From positions 228,321 through 265,745 of the forward strand of contig NW_003126890.1 of the NCBI RefSeq assembly GCF_000003605.2: 37,425 nucleotides of DNA, given 5' to 3'. This stretch comes from Saccoglossus kowalevskii. Taxonomy: Eukaryota; Hemichordata; Enteropneusta; Harrimaniidae. Within the stretch, counting starts at the first letter, position 1; each line of letters begins with the position of its first letter. The notes beneath the pieces are model-generated. The model was not told where the DNA came from. It searched no databases and saw only the letters and a list, made by a program, of their open reading frames with translations. A program made the translations under genes and the position numbers. Shown piece by piece: positions 21,668 to 32,369 of the stretch.

Positions 21668-23749
21668 CTTCAATGAATGGTTTGCTAATCAGAGTAGACT
21701 GTTCTTTGACTTGGAATTAACCCAGAACTTAACTGATGCAAGAAAAACATACTAACCACTGTACCAACATTACCCAGGTATGGTGGTATCCACTGAACCG
21801 CAAACGATCTTTACATTTACGATTAGGTTGCAGTTAAATTATGACATTTGTAAAGAAAAATAACTACTCCATCGTACCACAATCCATTTTTACTAGTCAG
21901 TAAAAACAGAATGACTGGGGCAGTATTAATGTTGAACCCTGGCGCCATTATTTGTTTTCATTGCTTTCATTGGACACATGGTGCCTTGTAATCCACTGGG
22001 GTAGCATATGACCCATCAAAACATGCACAGATTAATCCCCATACAACAACACAATTCTATGTCTGTAATACATACCACAGTTAGATACTTGTACATTGCT
22101 ATCAAAATTGGTATCAATTCATGTACATTCAATAAATTTATAAAAAACGTTTCATCATAAAATTAATTTTGTTATCATTGAATAGTCAAACACTTAGAAG
22201 GAATTGAAATTACACAAAATAAAACTGTTTATCATGTTACATGAGAACTGTGTGATGTGATCAATATCTCCATACTAGCGTGCTATAATTCCTGCAATGT
22301 GATTGGTTCACAGACATAGTGTGACATTTGACATTAGTTGACCCCAATTGTCAAATATTGACTTAGTTAAAAAGTGAAATGAATGTACAGTAAATATAAT
22401 CCACAGTAATAAAGGGATGGTTCCAATTTTTAGGGGTAATATAATAACCTTTTCACTACAAATTTATAGTCTGCACTTTCCTTCAGAATATTGGGGGAAA
22501 ACATAATTTTTTGAGTAAAAACTGAAAATTGACTCGAATTTGGCGTGTTGGCTCCAACATTAGGGTTCATTTCCAGAAAAATTGAAGAATATAAGAAAAA
22601 AGAGCAGACAAATTTTGGCAAGGAATAAATAACAAGGAAATTTCAATTCTCCCAGCCCTGATATGTAAATGAGAAACATTTCAAAGTTATTCAATAATGC
22701 GCACGTATTTGTAGACGTTGCATAGAGATAGAAATAATATCTTTTGCACAAATGGTATTTTTAGGATATTATAAAATAGAAACAGGGATAACAATTATTC
22801 AAATTCACTTATTTTATAAATCATAATTTTTGTGTTAACGATGGTAATATTATTTATGATATTTGACATTGCACTATCATTATATATCAATTAATCAACT
22901 CATGAATTACATTTTTATCAAAACATTCAATGAATAGGTTTATTGTATCCATGGATACACAAATAAGATTTATTTAATTTATGACCTTTTCAATACTATG
23001 ATGTTACTCCGATCCCCCCATGCATAATATGTGTATCTTCACAGTGTGACATAATACAAGACAGATTCAAACTGCCCATCCCATAGTTTGATGTCATATG
23101 CATTTTTTTTTTTCATTGTATGCACTGCCTGAAGCAGTGTGACCTCTAAAGCCAATATGGCGCACCATCAATGTACAAAGATTTGCTGTGACGCAATTCG
23201 GTGAGCTAATTCACTGGCGCGTCTTTGACACAGCAGAAAATTGTATATTGATATCCTCATTTTGAAATACATCTTACAATTGTTCTGGAATTTATAATTT
23301 AATAAAATTAAATTTTAAAAACAAAATAAACGTAAAACTGTAGAAAATTTGGGGCCACAGAAATTTTTTTTTAAGTCCTATCTCCCCAGCACTCAAAAGC
23401 TGATGGAACTTGAATTTGGGGATTCCATTTTGACTCAAAATCAGCCCTCTTAGAGAACACACAGGCCTTAAGGTTGTACCATAGCTATTAATAACTTCAA
23501 TACAACTATTGTAGTATTTAATCATGTTACTAAGATGTTACAAGCAATATTACTCAGCATATTAAATTTAGATATGTGGCAGTTTCAAAAGCAAGCTAAA
23601 CTCACTTTAAACTGGCATCAGTAAATGTTAAGATTTGACCATACAGTATTTAAGTATTAGTTTCACTTTCAACACATTTCTTTTTTTTTATGGCAATGGA
23701 AATATGTATGTGATAAATATATAAACCCACAATATTTTTTTCTTAGGAC
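21668..23749. other. AT-rich stretch without supported genes
   Basis: I recognise no coding exon. The third copy of the AAAGCAAGCTAA motif is at 23571-23602. TTAAGGTTGTACCATAG at 23468 weakly recalls the TTAA element end. Confidence 0.45.
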
Positions 23750-23853
23750 GACATCAGCAGTGACTCCTAATTACCACCAAAGTAGCAATGATTCTCGCTT
23801 GTGGCTTAGATTGATACAAAAATCGGTGATAATCCCTCGTGTCTGCTGACGTC
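23750..23853. mobile_element. Approx. 104-bp hairpin element (MITE-like)
   Basis: Left arm GACATCAGCAGTGACTCCTA then ATTACCACC. The right arm in reverse complement reads GACGTCAGCAGACACGAGGG then ATTATCACC. The arms form an imperfect terminal inverted repeat of about 29 bp. The right arm contains a CRE-like TGACGTCA (23847-23854). Confidence 0.6.
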
Positions 23854-23883
23854 AGTCAACCTATGAGAAAATATCTTGGGATT

Positions 23884-24001
23884 ACATATACCACAAAATA
23901 CGCACAAAGGCAGTGCAACGTTTATTCAATGGTGATGCGTTCCTGTACTGCCTGAGAGCATATTTTGCGGTATTCTCACAATGACCTTATTATTGTAAAT
24001 C
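23884..24001. mobile_element. Hairpin repeat, AATAACCTTA family, copy 1
   Basis: The arms CCACAAAATACGCAC (23891) and GCATATTTTGCGG (23969) are near-inverse. The right part TGATGCG..CTGTACTG.CTGAG..CATATTTTGCG then ATGACCTTATTATTGTA matches 29055-29127. Diverged copy, no coding capacity. Confidence 0.6.
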
Positions 24002-24404
24002 TTTTCATGCTTGCAGTAATGTACATGTAGAGATATAAGATTCATTTCTGCTCTGTTTGCGTTCAGAATAGTAATTCTATTCCATAATGCGTAGGATGCA
24101 AAATGACATATGTAACATTTTCAAACAGGTTCGTACAGGGTTTGACTAAATTAATAGTTTTCACTTTAAGAAATATAATAATAATAAATATTGAAAAAGA
24201 ATTTTAAATTAAATATAGAAATCTTGGTATAAGTCTGCTAAGTACAATGTAACATACAAGACAGGTTAGGAATGGATTTTGAATGGAATATTTGCGATGG
24301 CAGCAATATTATGTATGAAAAATAATAGAATAATTATTAATATTCAATATTGAGAATTTTTGGGGATTTGATGATTTTACGGCACTCATGAATATGTTCT
24401 ATAA

Positions 24405-24472
24405 ATTTTAATTTAAAAATAAATTTTAAATAAATTTTAATTTCTGAAAATTTTAATTTAAAATTTTAACTG
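24405..24472. repeat. AT-only low-complexity tract
   Basis: Repeats of AAATTTTAATTTAAAA-type text, almost free of G and C. Self-complementary and prone to alignment artefacts. Confidence 0.8.
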
Positions 24473-24532
24473 ATATGTGAAATTCATGAAGATTTGACTC
24501 GTAAAATTAAAGCTGTTTACGGTACGCGTAGT

Positions 24533-24689
24533 GAGGCCATCACTGCTCAAGTAACAAAAGAATGAGTTTTATCTCTTAAAGGAAATATTCTGACATCATG
24601 TGATATGTGAATGCATGTGCATTTCGTGAAAGGAAATAGCAAAGATAGAAAGAGTGAGATAACGGTGACACTTGAGCAGTCTGGTCATC
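24533..24689. repeat. Inverted repeat of about 18 bp, 157 bp overall
   Basis: GAGGCCATCACTGCTCAAGT at the left is matched at the right by the reverse complement GATGACCAGACTGCTCAAGT. Similarity continues inward in part (TTATCTC). Possibly a MITE; target duplication not identified. Confidence 0.5.
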
Positions 24690-24791
24690 TTATCTCATTG
24701 AAAGGAGGCCTTAGAGAGAAACACAGGAAACAGCAATGATAAAGATTCTCTTACGTAATAAAACATCAAAGTTGATAAATATAAGGTTATT

Positions 24792-25311
24792 NNNNNNNNN
24801 NNNNNNNNNNNNNNNNNNNNNNNNNNNNNNNNNNNNNNNNNNNNNNNNNNNNNNNNNNNNNNNNNNNNNNNNNNNNNNNNNNNNNNNNNNNNNNNNNNNN
24901 NNNNNNNNNNNNNNNNNNNNNNNNNNNNNNNNNNNNNNNNNNNNNNNNNNNNNNNNNNNNNNNNNNNNNNNNNNNNNNNNNNNNNNNNNNNNNNNNNNNN
25001 NNNNNNNNNNNNNNNNNNNNNNNNNNNNNNNNNNNNNNNNNNNNNNNNNNNNNNNNNNNNNNNNNNNNNNNNNNNNNNNNNNNNNNNNNNNNNNNNNNNN
25101 NNNNNNNNNNNNNNNNNNNNNNNNNNNNNNNNNNNNNNNNNNNNNNNNNNNNNNNNNNNNNNNNNNNNNNNNNNNNNNNNNNNNNNNNNNNNNNNNNNNN
25201 NNNNNNNNNNNNNNNNNNNNNNNNNNNNNNNNNNNNNNNNNNNNNNNNNNNNNNNNNNNNNNNNNNNNNNNNNNNNNNNNNNNNNNNNNNNNNNNNNNNN
25301 NNNNNNNNNNN
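24792..25311. other. Assembly gap (520 N)
   Basis: Unknown bases. Frames running through the gap are meaningless. The flanks ATAAGGTTATT (24781-24791) and AATAACCTTAT (25318-25328) are inverted relative to each other and match the ends of the hairpin repeat family at 28979-29127. Confidence 1.
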
Positions 25312-25605
25312 ATTCGTAATAACCTTATTATTATACATCTTTTCCTTCCAAGGATACATCATGGGAATGCCGAAATCCAAAAAGTTTAGAACAGAATCAG
25401 CGAACTTCGTTGTATGGAGTCTGCTCAAATCGTGGTGGCAGCCATGTTTGTTTTTATTATTAGAGGATGCTTATGCACGTAATCATTCCATATTTGGAAT
25501 TTGCATTTCCTAATATGGTAATATGAAAATACCCCGTAAAATACCGCAAAATTAGGGCATGCTGTAACTTATGGCGTTACGGTGACAGATGTATAATAAT
25601 AAACA
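25312..25605 (+). mobile_element. Repeat of the AATAACCTTA family, right part (copy 2)
   Basis: Shares AATAACCTTATTATTATACA, CCATATTTGGAATT, ATTTCCTAATATGGTA, CGCAAAATTA, TGTAACTTA and GTTACGGTGAC with 29110-29325. CCATATTTGGAA...TTCCTAATATGG (25489-25520) forms a hairpin kept in both copies. The left part is hidden in the assembly gap. Confidence 0.65.
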
Positions 25606-25816
25606 TTATAAATATAAATCTATATTATCTACATAATGTAAGATGTGTGTCTTGTTACATTGTATATCACATGACAAGTTATATATTCCATATCTTCTGT
25701 ATAGATAGGTATACACAATGTACAATAACGCAGTCAACTGTTTCCCATAATCCTTTAGGTGCCAGATATTTTTCCCGCCAAAAAATCAGTGCAAATATTT
25801 TTTATATTTTGTGAAA

Positions 25817-26031
25817 TACTATAGAATACTTTATTTTCGCATGAACTTAATTTTCACTATTTTCGCTTAAGGAATAATTCAGTGAAAATAAAATCCGGTG
25901 AATGTACATTTTTTCCTATATTTTACATTCAACTTGTCACAAATCAGTGAAAATAAATTCCATACAAAACACCCAAAATGATTTTTTTCAGTGAAAAATT
26001 AATTCCAGCTAAAATAAAGTATTTTACAGTA
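25817..26031. mobile_element. 215-bp MITE, TACTGTAAAAT family
   Basis: Left end TACTATAGAATACTTTATTT and, in reverse complement, right end TACTGTAAAATACTTTATTT. Interior GTGAAAATAAA and AATTCC motifs match 14531-14742. It folds over most of its length. Confidence 0.85.
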
Positions 26032-26661
26032 GTCACTAAATCTTATCATCATTTTCGACTATACAGACATTTTCAGATATTGCTTTTAATTTTTAATAAA
26101 AGGTCTGTAAATTTTTTTCAACATTTCATGTAGGGAGGGGCAGACTATACAAAAACATTTTATAGATGGTGCCATAAGTTGACAATGGCATTCAGAGGGT
26201 TGACTATCATGGAGTCAGTGCCATGTGGATAAGTAATATATACACTAGAGCACATAATGTATTCTGAATAAGAAACTGTTGATTTTGATATCAGTTTTCA
26301 AATTAAAATATTGACAATTCTGAATTAATACCTGTACATCTAAGTTCCTAAATTTTGTATTGTTTTTTTTATGAACAAAAGTTCGAAAGAGAAATTGTCA
26401 ATGTTGTTTTACCAATACATGTAGAGTAAAAGATGTAGTGAATTATTTTCAAGGCCATAGTAGTTTAAATCCCCTGAGATAACTAATTTACATAAATGTT
26501 CAGCCATCTCATATTAAAGGCACATACATATATTTTTTTATACTATGATATTTTCAATATTTTATTGTAATAGACATTCATGATATTTCACTTAGAATTG
26601 TGTAATTTTAAGAAGAGATCAAAATGTTTAATTATTCAGCGAATTTACTTATTGATTGCAG

Positions 26662-26784
26662 GATCCATGTTCATTTCCCCCATTAAAATGCATTTGTGCT
26701 TATGCGTGCAAGCGAACCCTTTCGCCTGCCACTTGTAATGCTGTTTACTATGACAGCAGATTCAATTTGAGAATTTGTTTCCAA
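26662..26784 (+). CDS. Candidate Cys-rich exon, unrecognised
   Basis: Seen: between a good acceptor (TTATTGATTGCAG, ending at 26661) and a donor GTGAGG (26785) lie 123 nt, exactly 41 codons, with no stop. They read DPCSFPPLKCICAYACKR, then TLSPATCNAVYYDSRFNL and RICFQ. Six cysteines have spacing C-x6-C-x-C-x3-C-x8-C-x13-C. A symmetric 0-0 exon with six cysteines could be a small disulphide module of a secreted or extracellular protein. I do not recognise the family, and the TCNA..YYDS...C text only faintly recalls a Kunitz domain. No partner exon was found, so chance remains the more likely explanation. Confidence 0.2.
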
Positions 26785-26879
26785 GTGAGGTTGGTTACTA
26801 TGCTTTTGCTCGTCTTTTGCTTCATCATTGTATGATCCTTTCTATCAACAAAAATGTTTATGTTTAGTTTCATGTTTCC

Positions 26880-26996
26880 AACTGCCCTTTTTCACCGGGT
26901 ACAGATGGCATGTATGTAAGCCACTGCTACCGTTGTAAGCATTACATTCCTGTTTTACCTGCCAAAACTCTCGTTATTTGTTCTCATTGTATCTAG
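26880..26996 (+). other. Open frame with CX2CX14CX2C pattern, doubtful
   Basis: The plus-strand frame NCPFSPGTDGMYVSHCYRCK then HYIPVLPAKTLVICSHCI ends at TAG (26994). The HCYRC...VICSHC arrangement looks like a zinc ribbon. With an acceptor at 26904 the phase does not fit the candidate exon at 26662-26784. Such a pattern is expected about once by chance in a window this size. Confidence 0.15.
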
Positions 26997-27053
26997 ATAG
27001 CAGAGTATAACTTGCATAAACAAAAAATGTTGGAGTTATTTTGTTTTAGGTAG

Positions 27054-27229
27054 TACCATAAAATCTGTATTAGAAGCCGGATTCCTAATATAAGTCGCAC
27101 CCATGCTTTTTGAACAATTGAGAACCACAATTTCTCATTTGTGTAGATGTTCTAATAGAAGCAGCATCCTCCCTGTTGCATTGTTCCATTTTAATAGAAA
27201 TCATGGCTTCTAATACAGATTTTACAGTA
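27054..27229. mobile_element. 176-bp MITE (AGAAGCC family) with TACTGTAAAAT-like ends
   Basis: Left end TACCATAAAATCTGTATTAG then AAGCC. The right end in reverse complement is TACTGTAAAATCTGTATTAG then AAGCC. TIR of 25 bp with two mismatches, and TA at both edges. A degraded relative lies at 7836-8004. Confidence 0.88.
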
Positions 27230-27716
27230 TTATACTATTACCATTTTTTCCCATTCATTTTTGCTATCTGTGGGGAGGGAGGGGTGGCTTTTAGCAGGTA
27301 ATGTGTAAATATATATACCACTGATATTTTACAATTGAGGTGTCACATGCCAGCCTGCATAAATTATTTAAAATTAACAGCAAACTAAAAGAATCATTGT
27401 TAAACACTTAACTTAACAAAGTTAACGAGTTCTTTTGGCCTTTCTTATAAATAGGTTTAAGGGATTTTTAATTAGGTTAATCTCAATACACATGTAGATC
27501 CCACACTCACTCAATTGAAAAGTAAAACAGTCAAAGCTGTCGATAGTGACCATATTTGGAATACAAAGTGAAGTTTATAAATAGGTATATAAATTTCACA
27601 TCTCTATGTGAACAGTGACATCGTAACAATGGATTGGTCACTTAAACATGCCTTCATTGGAGATGTGCTTTCCATGGTAAAGACAAAAACGATATTTTAT
27701 CTAACATGTAAGGCCA

Positions 27717-27817
27717 GTCGCAACCACAGGGGCTCTGTAACTTGCTAGGTTTGTCAGTTATTTAAAAGCGTCGACTCTGACAAACAAAGCGAGCTGACAA
27801 GCAAATGTGGTTGCAAC
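27717..27817. mobile_element. Approx. 101-bp hairpin element (MITE-like)
   Basis: Left arm GTCGCAACCACA ... CTAGGTTTGTCAG. Right arm in reverse complement GTTGCAACCACA ... CGCTTTGTTTGTCAG. Imperfect arms of about 41 bp around a short centre that contains TTTAAAAGCGTCGACTC. Confidence 0.65.
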
Positions 27818-28978
27818 AGGTGGCTACGAAATTAATCCATCCAGGTGATTGACCTGTAATAAATACAACTATTTTTTAATATGAAAGTATTATTTCTATT
27901 TGAATCACAGTGTCATGCTATGAGATTTAATGAGTTCAAAGGGTAACTATGTAATTAAAATTACTTTATTTTATTCACATATGATATAATCACACACCAT
28001 ATATAGCAGATAAATGTTGGATAAAGTGCGTAGATGTATTCCTATAACCTATATGTAAAATATACCCAATTAATATTCACAGGTGTACTGTCTAATTATA
28101 ATACATTATGCGATCTCAGCAACACCCGCTACTCACGACATTCGTATTAATAAACAGTGGTGCACCATTTAATACATCAATGTCAGATCATTTTTGCGAA
28201 AAAAATATACTTGAAAAAGATAAAATAGTGTGTAGCCTTACCAAAGTGTTACACGTAGCTTATAACAGTACATGACAGACATGTACGACCAACGACATAA
28301 ATTTGTCATTTTAAGTGAAAATAAATTAACGCCTCAGGTGCATGTAAAATAAATAATAGGATACGATATGTTTACTAATAGACGTACATATTTATGTAAG
28401 TGTGCGTTTTAACCCAACACATGCCTTTATCTGAATATACAATATACATCAATTTTGACAGTGAAAATGTGTCTGTTCCAATGAGGTTATCAGGAACGTC
28501 GCCTACAAGCATGACCGATCATTACCTGTCACATCGATATGTCACAGTGTATGATTTCCATATCAGTGGCGTTCTCGCTTTTATGTCTTCCGCTCGACTT
28601 ATCACAAGAATTCATCACAAATTCAAATTATAATAGAAGTTAACAGGAAAAATTAAATTAATTTATTATTTGATAATAACGAAACAAAAATCAATATAAT
28701 TAGCATTTTGAGCTGTTTAGATCAGTTGCCATGGTAATATTGACAGAGAAAACTCAATAGATCAATATGAATAGAAACTTGGCTTTGTCGCCTTGAGGAC
28801 AAAGAAAATTACCTATAAATATAAAAGTTGTTTTTTTCGTTCATTTTTTTTCCAATGAGTTGTAGTGTAAAGTTATTTCTGGTACATAATCATGGTTTAA
28901 CTACACATGAGAATAATGGCATCTACAGTAGTTAGAATTTTATAGTCACTAAACAGAATGACGTAAATGAAATAATTC
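27818..28978. other. Stretch without supported genes
   Basis: AT-rich. The frame at 28400-28633 (77 codons) resembles nothing I know and has no convincing splice context. Confidence 0.45.
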
Positions 28979-29127
28979 TACAATATTATGAGATTATTCT
29001 GAGGATGCCGCAAAGTATGCACGAAATCAGTACAGCAGGAGTATCTGCGTAGTGATGGAGGTTGATGTGGCTATGTACTGGCTGAGTGAATACTTTGCGA
29101 TATCTTTAAAATAACCTTAATATTATA
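28979..29127. mobile_element. 149-bp hairpin repeat, AATAACCTTA family, copy 3
   Basis: Left arm TACAATATTATGAGATTATT then GATGCCGCAAAGTATGCAC and CAGTAC. The right arm in reverse complement has TATAATATTAAGGTTATTTT then GATATCGCAAAGTATTCAC and CAGTAC. The two halves pair almost along their whole length. A tail shared with 25312-25605 continues to about 29325. Confidence 0.75.
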
Positions 29128-29325
29128 CACCTTTGTGAACCAACCGCTAGATATTGGAAGCCCAAAACTTCTTTTTTCAAAAATGTCTGCCATCTTGGAA
29201 ATATCCCATAATTGTTCCATATTTGGAATTCTCATTTCCTAATATGGTAGGATGTAGATACACCGTGCAATACTGCAAAATTACTGCAACCTGTAACTTA
29301 CAGTGATACGGTGACGAATGTATTT
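29128..29325 (+). repeat. Tail of the AATAACCTTA repeat family
   Basis: Shares CCATATTTGGAATT, TTTCCTAATATGGTA, TGCAAAATTA, CTGTAACTTA and ATACGGTGACGA with 25480-25600. The CCATATTTGGAA/TTCCTAATATGG hairpin at about 29218-29248 is conserved. Confidence 0.65.
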
Positions 29326-30500
29326 TTTTCATAATTATTTAAACTTTTTATTTATTATAGAATTAATTAATTTACTATTTAATAAATTTAAAGAAAACTA
29401 TATGTGTAAACACATGTGTATTGTAATTGCAGTAATTCAATCTTCTTGTAATTTCACTACACTATTATCTTCTATTATTTTCTTCCAATGTATGTGTACA
29501 GAGTAGCAACAGTCAAGCAGTTTTAATACCATAATATTTCTAGCAAAATACTATTGTCTATATTTTTCTATAATTTTTTTTAATTTTGGACATTCTCTTT
29601 CAAAGTGTACCGGTACATGTTTTTATCAAAATGTTTGAAAAAAAAATGGAGAAGTAGGTTTGTTTTGCTGCATCTTGACTTTGACATTCAAATAGTACTA
29701 GTAAATGGATACCACATGTCATTTTCAGTAATTGCTAAATCCACAAAAATTAAACACAGTGAATATTTATCTTTCTACAGTATCACTCCATTAGTGCATG
29801 TGATTTAATATTGAATACAGACGTCATCTACTACATATGTGTGAATATGCCCACCAAATGAAGCTAATACAATTCATATAATACCTCAACCTCTGGTTTC
29901 AATGTTTACATTTTCCCACAAAAATATTTTTACACCAGATAAGAACACATTCATGAATTAACTCCCTTTCTATGGCCTTAGCGTAGATATGGACATTAGC
30001 TTTAGATAAAGGGACATTCCATTAGCAATTTGTGTTACATCGACCACACCATTCAAGTATTTTCACCATGCAGTCCGTCATTTTCATCATGCGTAGACAC
30101 GCAGAGTAAGCAAAGATAACTAAACTTGCAATTGTTTACAGAGATAAAATTACAATTATTTAACATTCATGGAATAATATGAAAAAGTAGCAGCTGCTTC
30201 AACAAGTCAGCTAAAGAATCATGCTAAATATATATTGAACTATGGTATATTTCTAGTTAGGAATTCTGATATTGGGCTACTGAGGGTATAATCAATAAAA
30301 TATGTTTTATAGATTTTCTTACATTTTATCAGAATATATTGTTACACATTCATAACAACTTGTTAAATTCATCAAAACAGTACTACATTGTTAAACTCAT
30401 TTTTTTTAATTTAATTACTACTCAAAATTCCAATAAATTTAAATGTTCTCTACTTACAATATTATTGTTAATTCAGGTATTTTTTTGTGGTTATGAATTT
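29326..30500. other. Stretch without supported genes
   Basis: AT-rich sequence with short chance frames only. Confidence 0.45.
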
Positions 30501-30506
30501 CCTGGA

Positions 30507-30519
30507 GGGGGGGGGGGGG
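30507..30519 (+). repeat. Poly-G tract (13 G)
   Basis: An uninterrupted G13 run, with a second G13 run at 35009-35021. Unusual in this AT-rich window. Its length may be uncertain in the assembly. Confidence 0.9.
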
Positions 30520-31101
30520 TTCTTCGAAAAGAAAATTGCGCTTGTACGTCGGTGTTTCACCCAGGGGCCAAACTACTTAGCATACTGAACAGAGGAGGTC
30601 ATGGGGTTCATTCATAGACCCGGAAATGTCAATAACAACAATAACCACATACATGGATTCTGTTTTGGTCTATATAATTTTAGACAGAAATTTGTGGTCA
30701 TAGCCAACACAATGACGGTCGGAGACGTCGTTATAATACATAGGTATAGAGGGCCCCAACTCTTTGATTCACTATTCATACGCAAACGGTAATGTCTTCA
30801 CTCGTCAAGCGCTCACATTGCGGGAGACAGGGCAACCAGTGATTTGTAACACTGACACTCGGCAAAAACTGCCAAAATACCCTGTATGAAATCGTAGGAA
30901 ATAGGACAGTCGCTGACCATTAATGAACAATTGTGATCGGCACTACTATATACACGATAATGTAATCTGGACACGTTTTCACGATCAATTTTGGCCTCGA
31001 CGAAGATGAATCGATTCTTTCTGCGGTCAGATCTCGGGATTTCGTAAATAAACACCGCTATTGGTCACAAATTATACAGCGCACAACGAGGCTGGACTTA
31101 C

Positions 31102-31265
31102 CTGTGATTCTGTGAGTTTGAATAAACAATGATCAAGTGAGAAATCCGGGTGATATTAGGAAAAATATCATGTGATACTACTCTATTCGACGCGATCAAC
31201 GACTGTCTACTACTGCTCAGCCGTATTACCCGAGAAATTCATTTATTTGATTGGCCGTGACGTCA
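31102..31265 (-). promoter_or_regulatory. Putative CpG-rich promoter and non-coding first exon (minus strand)
   Basis: On the minus strand, in order: a CRE TGACGTCA (31265-31258), a CCAAT box (31254-31250), about 150 bp with raised CpG, then CAAACTCACAGAATCACAG followed by a perfect donor GTAAGT (31101-31096), with no good ATG frame. This is what a promoter plus 5' UTR exon looks like. The nearest minus-strand acceptor that makes sense is at 12086, in front of exon 1A of the rabphilin/Noc2-like gene, 19 kb away. The link is inference. The CpG-rich stretch extends left to about 30600. Confidence 0.4.
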
Positions 31266-31347
31266 GCATCGAACTGCTAAGCCGTGATTTGCTGTTAGAG
31301 GGCGCAATCAGCGAGATCATCAGGAGTCAAGCCCTCGTGTTATGGAC

Positions 31348-31396
31348 AGGATAAGGATAAGAAAGATAAGAACAGTGGGTCGGATTATCTTATCTC
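31348..31396. promoter_or_regulatory. Cluster of GATA motifs
   Basis: Three GATAAG-type sites (GGATAAGGATAAG, AGATAAG) followed within 15 bp by inverted TTATCTTATC. It lies about 85 bp upstream of the CRE/CCAAT pair on the minus strand. Candidate GATA-factor sites from sequence only. Confidence 0.3.
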
Positions 31397-31474
31397 TCAT
31401 GGTATATATATATTTTCTGAATAATATATATCCGTCATTGCGACAATTACAATAATGGCTTCTTTTTTTCATAA

Positions 31475-31568
31475 AGGGCGGTTAAACAAACAATGTATTT
31501 TACACGCGTTGTGTTACGTCACCATGAATCCCATACCGAACAGAACGCGGCGCGACAACCACCGCCCT
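31475..31568. mobile_element. 94-bp element with TIR AGGGCGGT, TTAA-type flank
   Basis: Begins AGGGCGGTTAAAC and ends GACAACCACCGCCCT, with ATAA at the left and TTAA at the right edge. Contains TACGTCA and a GCGGCGCG core. An inverted, longer-diverged copy is at 33612-33710. Non-coding. Confidence 0.65.
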
Positions 31569-32259
31569 TTAAAAGAAATGGTGGCAAACTGTCTGGCAAG
31601 AATGAGTTGAGTTTTCCGTTTGTCGATCTCCTACGATGTATACTTTATAATGAAGCACACAGTTAGGATGGCAATTGTATTTAAATGCGCCAAGAATGGT
31701 TATCCAAATAGGAAAAAACAATGTAATTGCTCGGATGGCAAGTTTCAATTCAATGAGAGCGATGTTAGTATCAATGCCAATGCAATTGCACGGGACATAA
31801 CATAAGGTAGTTCGTTGCTGTTAAAACAAAACAAAAAATTACCACAGTGAACCTTAAAAGTTGTTTGTGTGATGATTCACATACATGCAGAAAGTTTTTA
31901 CGGAAAAAGAAGGATGTGTTTTCAAGAAAACATATGAAAAATAATCTAAAAGCGCCCATTTTGGTAAATTCTCCTTATGATTCCATGTAAACATTATTCT
32001 ATGGATAACTAATATTCAAAATTCTCCCATTTTCATGACAGCCATATTTAGCCCTCATAACACTACATATCATTTTTTAGCATAGGTCACCGAACACAAT
32101 TTTCAAATATGATGGAATGTTTCTGCCATAGAAACACATTTTTGATCAATTTTCGGGGTCGTTTTGGGAAATTTTAGTTCGGTGACCAGATTTTATTTTT
32201 TAGTGGTTGAAAAGTGCCATGACTCATATATTGTACCAACGCATTGTTTTTACAAGGCA

Positions 32260-32369
32260 TGTGTAAGGTCACGTGATTGAATTAAAAACATATACTTCTA
32301 CAACAGAAAGGACAGGATTTTACAAACTACTTTTGGCGGCCGCCCGGCTATCGAGTCGATCGTCACGGT
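32260..32369 (+). promoter_or_regulatory. Possible plus-strand promoter/first exon
   Basis: An E-box TCACGTGA (32268-32275) precedes a short GC-rich piece (GGCGGCCGCCCGGC, TCGAGTCGATCGTCACG) that ends at a donor-like GTAAGTAC (32370). The arrangement could be a first exon facing away from the minus-strand promoter near 31.2 kb. No downstream plus-strand gene was recognised, so this stays weak. Confidence 0.2.

Noticed and set aside
24736-25428. 213-217-codon frames on both strands
   Set aside because: They run through 520 unknown bases (N) and carry no information.
30813-31055. 80-codon minus-strand frame in the CpG-rich region
   Set aside because: No ATG start. It lies directly after a strong donor and is better explained as intron or promoter-proximal CpG-rich sequence.
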